This document shows positions 20,532 to 24,181 of a stretch of DNA of 24,181 nucleotides, one piece after another. Position numbers and translations under genes: made by a program. A model generated the notes under the pieces. It worked only from the letters and a program-made list of their open reading frames with translations, was not told where the DNA came from and ran no database searches. Source of the stretch: a virus. Numbering within the stretch: the stretch's first letter is position 1; the number at the start of each line of letters is the position of its first letter. Location of the stretch: the IMG/VR virus record IMGVR_UViG_3300025280_003577, positions 1 to 24,181 of that record. The stretch is one strand, 5' to 3'.

Positions 20532-21431
20532 TTAGTCTTCTTGAGAAGGAATACTCGTCTCCATATCTACGTCTTCAGACCAAGGATCGTCGAATCCTGT
20601 ATGATCAATGCCATTTGCAGTAGTATCGGAAGCCTGCAGCCCGAGCGCTTGTTCTTTTGCTTTTTGTGGATCGAAGCTCCGTAGTGGCCCCTCATGTGTG
20701 GGCTGCGCAGCTGTTACCTGCTTGACCGAAGCTGCCGCAATCATGGGGGAAAAAGATTTGGTGTACCTACGCAGCGATTCTCGGCTGTTTTCGTCCACCT
20801 TCCCTACGTACTGCAAAAGAATTTTGCTGTAGGTAATCCCGCTGTTGGACTTTTCTCGCTCCAGGCTAAAGGCAGTCACCACATCCGCGATTCTTAAGTT
20901 TTGTTCTGTCAAAGCCAGACGATAGCGGTTCATAGCACGAAGGGAGGTCGGCGGGAAATCGACAACGACGGGAAGTAAAGATGTTTCACGTAAAACAAAT
21001 ACCTTCCACTTTTCTTTACACGCCTTTCCTGCACCAGCAGATCCCCAGGCATTAAAGGGACACAAGTCACAGAGTCCGCCTGGAGCCCCTACGCCGGTCT
21101 CAAGGTCCGGCGATTGACAGTCTGGAGGAGCGCTGCCGTCTCCATCGTCAAGCCCCTGTGCCCAGTAAGAGCGGCTTTTTTGGATGCCCACGATAACGCC
21201 CTGAATGGTGGAATCGTACTCTTGTCCATCGAGAGTCGGGATTTCCCATTGCTGCGCCCCCCCTGATGGGACCTTGATGGTCGTAAGACTGAACACATCC
21301 AGTTTCTCTCCGCCGAAGTTATCAGTAAACAGCTCTGCTATTTCCTGGGCGGGGGTAGAAACAGCCACATAGGAAGAAAGGTCTACAGACGAAATCGCCA
21401 CGGCTCTTGTCTCTGTTTTTGCTTTTGTCAT
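20532..21431 (-). CDS. Putative ssDNA-binding-like replication accessory protein
   Basis: A 299-residue protein with a Cys cluster (GLCDLCPFNAWGSAGAGKAC), then VFVLRETSLLPVVVDFPPTS, LRAMNRYRLAL, VVTAFSLEREKSNSGITYSK and an acidic C-terminus ending EDVDMETSIPSQED. The C-x-x-CP-x-N-x-W-GS plus T-S-L-R and V-T pattern is a phage family found beside replication genes. The acidic tail is like that of single-strand DNA-binding proteins. The functional label is an inference from tail and position. I chose ATG 21431 for the AAGGAGC nine bases upstream. The RHH gene ends four bases before this start. Confidence 0.5.
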   Translation of the reverse strand: MTKAKTETRAVAISSVDLSSYVAVSTPAQEIAELFTDNFGGEKLDVFSLTTIKVPSGGAQQWEIPTLDGQEYDSTIQGVIVGIQKSRSYWAQGLDDGDGSAPPDCQSPDLETGVGAPGGLCDLCPFNAWGSAGAGKACKEKWKVFVLRETSLLPVVVDFPPTSLRAMNRYRLALTEQNLRIADVVTAFSLEREKSNSGITYSKILLQYVGKVDENSRESLRRYTKSFSPMIAAASVKQVTAAQPTHEGPLRSFDPQKAKEQALGLQASDTTANGIDHTGFDDPWSEDVDMETSIPSQED

Positions 21432-21435
21432 TGTT

Positions 21436-21636
21436 CTAAGCTCCTTGTTCTTTAGGTTGAGGGTGGTGTAAAAGTTGGACCACGTCATCTTCAGACAGCG
21501 CCGCGTAAATGCGCAGGGCTCTAGTCATGATACTCACCATCTTCCGATCCTCCTTCTCGGAAAGGCTACGCAAAAGGGTGGTCATTTCAGGCGGAAACGT
21601 GAAAGATGTCCTTTGTGGTGTTTTTCGCATGCTCAT
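21436..21636 (-). CDS. Ribbon-helix-helix DNA-binding protein
   Basis: A 66-residue protein. RTSFTFPPEMTTLLRSLSEK (9-28) gives the beta strand and first helix, and VSIMTRALRIYAAL (about 34-47) the second helix, the usual RHH (Arc/CopG-like) plan. Such dimers repress their own operon. It is the first gene of the replication block. ATG 21636 lies five bases after a -10-like box and has no ribosome site, so its mRNA may be leaderless; an internal Met at codon 3 is an alternative. Confidence 0.75.
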   Translation of the reverse strand: MSMRKTPQRTSFTFPPEMTTLLRSLSEKEDRKMVSIMTRALRIYAALSEDDVVQLLHHPQPKEQGA

Positions 21637-21641
21637 ATGCT

Positions 21642-21671
21642 ATATTATGCATAAGAATGAATAAAATGCAA
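21642..21671 (-). promoter_or_regulatory. Promoter for the replication operon, leaderless arrangement
   Basis: On the minus strand this reads TTGCAT (21666-21671), 18 bases, TAATAT (21642-21647), then AGCAT and the ATG. The start codon would be at or next to the transcription start. Confidence 0.5.
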
Positions 21672-21700
21672 CCTCCCCTCCCCCTGAATCGGTGTTTTCT

Positions 21701-23116
21701 TTATGGGGACTCATTTTCCAGGCGCTTGTCCCCATTCACATACCGATGCTCCATGATCGCCTGAACGACTTCTTTCCTGGCAGCTAGTGCCCTCCTCACT
21801 GTTCTATCAACGCTGTTTTCCGTTATCAGATGTATGTGTGTGACATGCCGTGTCTGGCCCGGTCTATGCAGCCGGGCAAGTGCTTGTTCATAATCGGCTA
21901 ATGAAAATCCAGTTGAATACCAAATCGACGTAGCAGCGCGATTGAGATCAATTCCCACACCGCCTGCCTGAATATTCACACCGAGAATGTTCACTTCAAG
22001 GGGCATCTTGGCTGCGTCCGTCAAGTCTTTCCGACGACCGCTCACCTCCCCATACGTGCGCCCTAAATACTCCGTGACTTCGCGCACGATATCTAAATCC
22101 CTCGTGAACCGAGCAAACACTACGACAGGCTCGTCCAAGTCTTCAAGTGTATCCCGGAGTAAATCTTTTTTGTGGTCACTAACCCATTTTGACGTGCCGT
22201 CATCCAAGGTCACATGGCCCGAAGTCAGCTGTTGCAGCCGAAGAAGTTTGACGAGGGCATTACCGGCGGTGACTTCTCCGTTTGCGACTTGCGCGTAAAA
22301 CTCCCGATGCAGGGAGCGATATAGCCGTTCAATTTTTGGCGAGAAAGTCGTCGTCCGTTCCATAAACGTCTGGGGAGGTAGATCAGGCAAGGATTCTTCC
22401 CGACTGATGACTATCGCTCGGCTGTGGAACTTCTCTTTTAAGTCTTCCATGTTCTGGTATCCGATGATTTGACGTCCTTGATAGCCGCCCATGATAGCGT
22501 ACCGATCTCGAAAAGGGACATAGCGCGTGCCGAAAACAGAGGGCTCGACAAAACGGAATTGACTAAAAATGGACATCGGCGAATGGGCAAAAGGTGTGCC
22601 GGTCAAGGCAAGTCGATAGGGAGCTATGCGGCCTAAGCGCATTCCATACATGCCCATTCTTCCCCCGTTCTTTTTCATCCGATGGGACTCATCACACACA
22701 ATGAGGTCAAGCCCTGCCTGGAGCACCCATGAGGCGAACGGCTCGCGCCAGACAGACTCATAATTGATTGCAGCCAGATAAGGACAGCCCAAAATGGCCG
22801 CATTATGTAGAGCTAATCTTGCATGACTCAGTCGATTTGCAATGGCGCCTTTGTCAAGCCGGGCAAACACATAGGGGAAGTCAGCATGTTCGACTAGTTG
22901 GTTTTCCCACGAGCCCACGACCGGCAACGGACACACAATCAAGATGCGTTTATGTTGACGTGCCGTAATAACTGCCAGTGTAGCCAACGACTTCCCTGAG
23001 CCCATCCACGCAGCAAACATCACATTTCGTTTCTCCAGCGCGAAATTCAGCATCCGAGGCTGATGCTTCCACAGGGGCGTCTTGAGCCCAGGCAGCAAAG
23101 ATTGTTCAGGGGTCAT
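21701..23116 (-). CDS. SNF2-family helicase
   Basis: A 471-residue SF2 helicase. Motif I is MGSGKS (38-43), motif II is CDESHR (141-146), motif III is LTGTPF (171-176), and in the C-terminal lobe NIQAGGVGIDL and QALARLHRPGQ (motifs V and VI) are clear. It is a compact SNF2/ERCC3-like form typical of phages, where it is often next to a VRR-NUC nuclease, as here. The ATG follows the nuclease stop with a single base between (TAAAATG), so the pair is coupled. A role in recombination-dependent replication is inferred from the pairing. Confidence 0.9.
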   Translation of the reverse strand: MTPEQSLLPGLKTPLWKHQPRMLNFALEKRNVMFAAWMGSGKSLATLAVITARQHKRILIVCPLPVVGSWENQLVEHADFPYVFARLDKGAIANRLSHARLALHNAAILGCPYLAAINYESVWREPFASWVLQAGLDLIVCDESHRMKKNGGRMGMYGMRLGRIAPYRLALTGTPFAHSPMSIFSQFRFVEPSVFGTRYVPFRDRYAIMGGYQGRQIIGYQNMEDLKEKFHSRAIVISREESLPDLPPQTFMERTTTFSPKIERLYRSLHREFYAQVANGEVTAGNALVKLLRLQQLTSGHVTLDDGTSKWVSDHKKDLLRDTLEDLDEPVVVFARFTRDLDIVREVTEYLGRTYGEVSGRRKDLTDAAKMPLEVNILGVNIQAGGVGIDLNRAATSIWYSTGFSLADYEQALARLHRPGQTRHVTHIHLITENSVDRTVRRALAARKEVVQAIMEHRYVNGDKRLENESP

Positions 23117-23117
23117 T

Positions 23118-23540
23118 TTATTCTCCCTTTCTCCTCATAGTGCCTCTAAATAAATGATCCCGTAATAGCCTCCATGATTCGCCATTAAGCGGTCCGGGCA
23201 AGGTGGTTTCTGGCGGCGTATCAGGATCACAAAACAGTGGCATCGCACAACACCCCCGCCAGAGACACAATTTGTTTTTCTTCGGATCGCTGGCCAAGAT
23301 GACCGACCGACCGCCCACAACATCTCTTGCCCTATGCCAGTTGGCTTGATTCATCGTTAGCTTGATCTTGCCGGATCGAACAATCTTCAGCTCCACCCAC
23401 ACCGATTGCCCGTCCCAGCACCCCTCTAAATCCGGAACCCCCCGCCCTGTTTGCCCGGTCTCGATTCGAGTCCACTGCGGCCCAGGGAGATTCTTGTTGA
23501 TGAGCCGCCACAAAGCATTTTCTGTGTTAGGGAATGCCAT
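23118..23540 (-). CDS. VRR-NUC domain nuclease
   Basis: A 140-residue protein. GRGVPDLEGCWDGQSVWVEL (32-51) followed by K52 contains the PD-(D/E)xK-type core: Asp37, Glu50 and Lys52. LTMNQANWH (61-69) is the conserved Q-x-x-W-H segment after it. VRR-NUC proteins are structure-specific nucleases, and in phages they often act as Holliday-junction resolvase-like enzymes. GGAG lies eight bases before the ATG. It is coupled to the SNF2 helicase downstream. Confidence 0.85.
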   Translation of the reverse strand: MAFPNTENALWRLINKNLPGPQWTRIETGQTGRGVPDLEGCWDGQSVWVELKIVRSGKIKLTMNQANWHRARDVVGGRSVILASDPKKNKLCLWRGCCAMPLFCDPDTPPETTLPGPLNGESWRLLRDHLFRGTMRRKGE

Positions 23541-23559
23541 CTAGTACTCCGTTAGCTTT

Positions 23560-23676
23560 TTATCCGTGCTCCATGGTGAAGCCTTTGTGGAGGATGGATT
23601 GCTTGAGTTCGGCGAGGTTGGCGAGCTTTTGTTGGCCAACTGCCACCGTGTATATATCGCTGTATGCACTCTTCTT
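23560..23676 (-). pseudogene. Possible remnant of a type I restriction specificity subunit (HsdS) C-terminus
   Basis: The 185-base gap 23541-23725 has no normal gene. In one minus frame the open stretch ends with QQKLANLAELKQSILHKGF. This resembles the coiled-coil end of HsdS proteins, which usually read LxxLKQSLLQKAFxGEL. A stop lies 38 codons upstream and no ribosome site is seen, so it is a fragment or coincidence. Confidence 0.3.
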
Positions 23677-23725
23677 CTACTATGGGCAGCCATTCCACGT
23701 CACCGCTTTCGGGATACCCCCAGCA

Positions 23726-23920
23726 CTATTTCGCGCGCACCGCTTTAATACACATCATCTTTACCCAGGCGGTGTTTATGGCGTCGAAGAAAAAGTCTGA
23801 AACATGAACTTCTGCATCAATCAGTTCAGTCGTAATACAATCGATTCGCTTGACCTGCTCATCTGTGAGAACAAATTTAAACGGATGAATATTGACGCTT
23901 AAACGAGCATCCTCAGCCAT
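23726..23920 (-). CDS. 64-residue protein of unknown function
   Basis: The protein begins MAEDARLSVNIHPFKFVLTD and contains EQVKRIDCITTELIDAEVHV and DFFFDAINTAWVKMM. No family recognised. I chose ATG 23920 for the GGAGGAG ribosome site. The start is two bases after the stop of the DNA-binding gene, so the two form an operon. Confidence 0.6.
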   Translation of the reverse strand: MAEDARLSVNIHPFKFVLTDEQVKRIDCITTELIDAEVHVSDFFFDAINTAWVKMMCIKAVRAK

Positions 23921-23922
23921 AC

Positions 23923-24135
23923 TCACTCCTCCTCTTCCCCTGGCAGCGAAGCCAGGATAAACCATTTTCGTACCCTCGGTAGGTCTTCTGCCTTCACCAC
24001 CCACCGATTCTTTCCATGCCGTACAGCGGGAATACGCCCCTCTCGGATGAACGCACTGATTGTTTGCGATGAGACCTTTGCCGCCTGAGCAATCGCTGAC
24101 ACAGAATAGAAAAGAGGCTTTTCTTGTTTTTCCAT
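23923..24135 (-). CDS. Excisionase/MerR-like helix-turn-helix protein
   Basis: A 70-residue protein with YSVSAIAQAAKVSSQTISAF (10-29), then IREGRIPAVRHGKNRWVVKAEDL. This is the winged helix-turn-helix of excisionases and other small MerR-like DNA binders: helix-turn-helix, then R-x-G-x-I-P wing and the R/W-V-x-x-x-D-L strand. It may be a phage Xis or a transcription factor; no integrase is in the window to decide. The ATG lies six bases after a -10-like box and has only a weak ribosome site. Confidence 0.75.
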   Translation of the reverse strand: MEKQEKPLFYSVSAIAQAAKVSSQTISAFIREGRIPAVRHGKNRWVVKAEDLPRVRKWFILASLPGEEEE

Positions 24136-24141
24136 CTTTAC

Positions 24142-24170
24142 AGACTATTCCATTTCAGCTATCTTGTAAA
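24142..24170 (-). promoter_or_regulatory. Possible promoter, leaderless arrangement
   Basis: On the minus strand this reads TTTACA (24165-24170), 17 bases, TAGTCT (24142-24147), six bases, ATG. The -10 box is a poor match. The geometry equals that of the promoter at 14404-14432. Confidence 0.4.
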
Positions 24171-24181
24171 TAGAGAGAGAG

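Noticed and set aside
1-24181. tRNA or rRNA genes
   Set aside because: I saw no cloverleaf with T-loop GTTCRA and 3' acceptor pairing and no rRNA signature. A covariance search was not possible here.

Overview
The window is a stretch of a tailed, double-stranded DNA bacteriophage or prophage genome. The evidence is a small and large terminase, a portal, an SPP1 gp7-like head protein, an endolysin, a phage-type replication block and many very small, tightly packed genes. Nearly everything is on the minus strand. Clear AGGAGG-type ribosome sites are frequent, and two genes belong to the KDO (lipopolysaccharide inner core) pathway, so the host is most likely a Gram-negative bacterium. I cannot name the host or the phage.

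Layout, in the minus-strand direction of transcription (right to left). (1) 24.1-21.7 kb: an excisionase/MerR-like DNA-binding protein, a small unknown protein, a VRR-NUC nuclease and an SNF2-type helicase. (2) 21.6-16.7 kb: a ribbon-helix-helix regulator, a putative ssDNA-binding-like protein, a primase-polymerase-like protein, a repeat-rich origin candidate and a UvrD-like helicase. (3) 16.7-14.8 kb: a membrane protein, small unknown proteins, a secreted or lipoprotein candidate and a GH108-type endolysin. (4) 14.8-14.3 kb: two small plus-strand genes, and a divergent control region with in-phase A/T tracts between two good sigma70-like promoters. (5) 14.3-8.8 kb: small genes, an SF2 helicase, a DNA methyltransferase, a MazG-like protein, a zinc-finger protein, a ParB-N/DUF4417 fusion that appears frameshifted, and a 25-residue microprotein. 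(6) 8.8-0.1 kb: terS, terL, an SIS-domain arabinose-5-phosphate isomerase (kdsD-like), portal, KDO-8-phosphate synthase (kdsA), a zinc ribbon, a winged-helix-like protein, an unknown phage protein and the head protein. At the left edge the end of a plus-strand zinc-ribbon gene enters the window.

The most unusual feature is a family of degenerate pentanucleotide arrays in the intergenic gaps of the late region. Each array is a strict 5-bp repeat TCNNG (that is, GTC plus two free bases) of 21-25 units. Four arrays lie head to tail at 1341-1904 and are joined by three identical 33-bp linkers. Another array is at 3399-3518, directly before the leader of the zinc-ribbon gene, and a decayed one is at 2608-2687. 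Read on the transcribed strand, the linkers carry a perfect AAGGAGG ribosome site and a GTTTATC block at the same spacing as the real leader of the zinc-ribbon gene. The repeating module is therefore 'array plus ribosome-site leader'. I know of no described system of this form and its function is open.

The second notable point is that the two KDO genes flank the portal gene, with kdsA starting on the base after the portal stop codon. The phage could therefore make arabinose-5-phosphate and KDO-8-phosphate during structural gene expression. Other items of interest are paired covarying hairpins before two small genes, a 28-bp inverted repeat, three promoters placed so that the mRNA would be leaderless, and several genes too short for routine gene finding.
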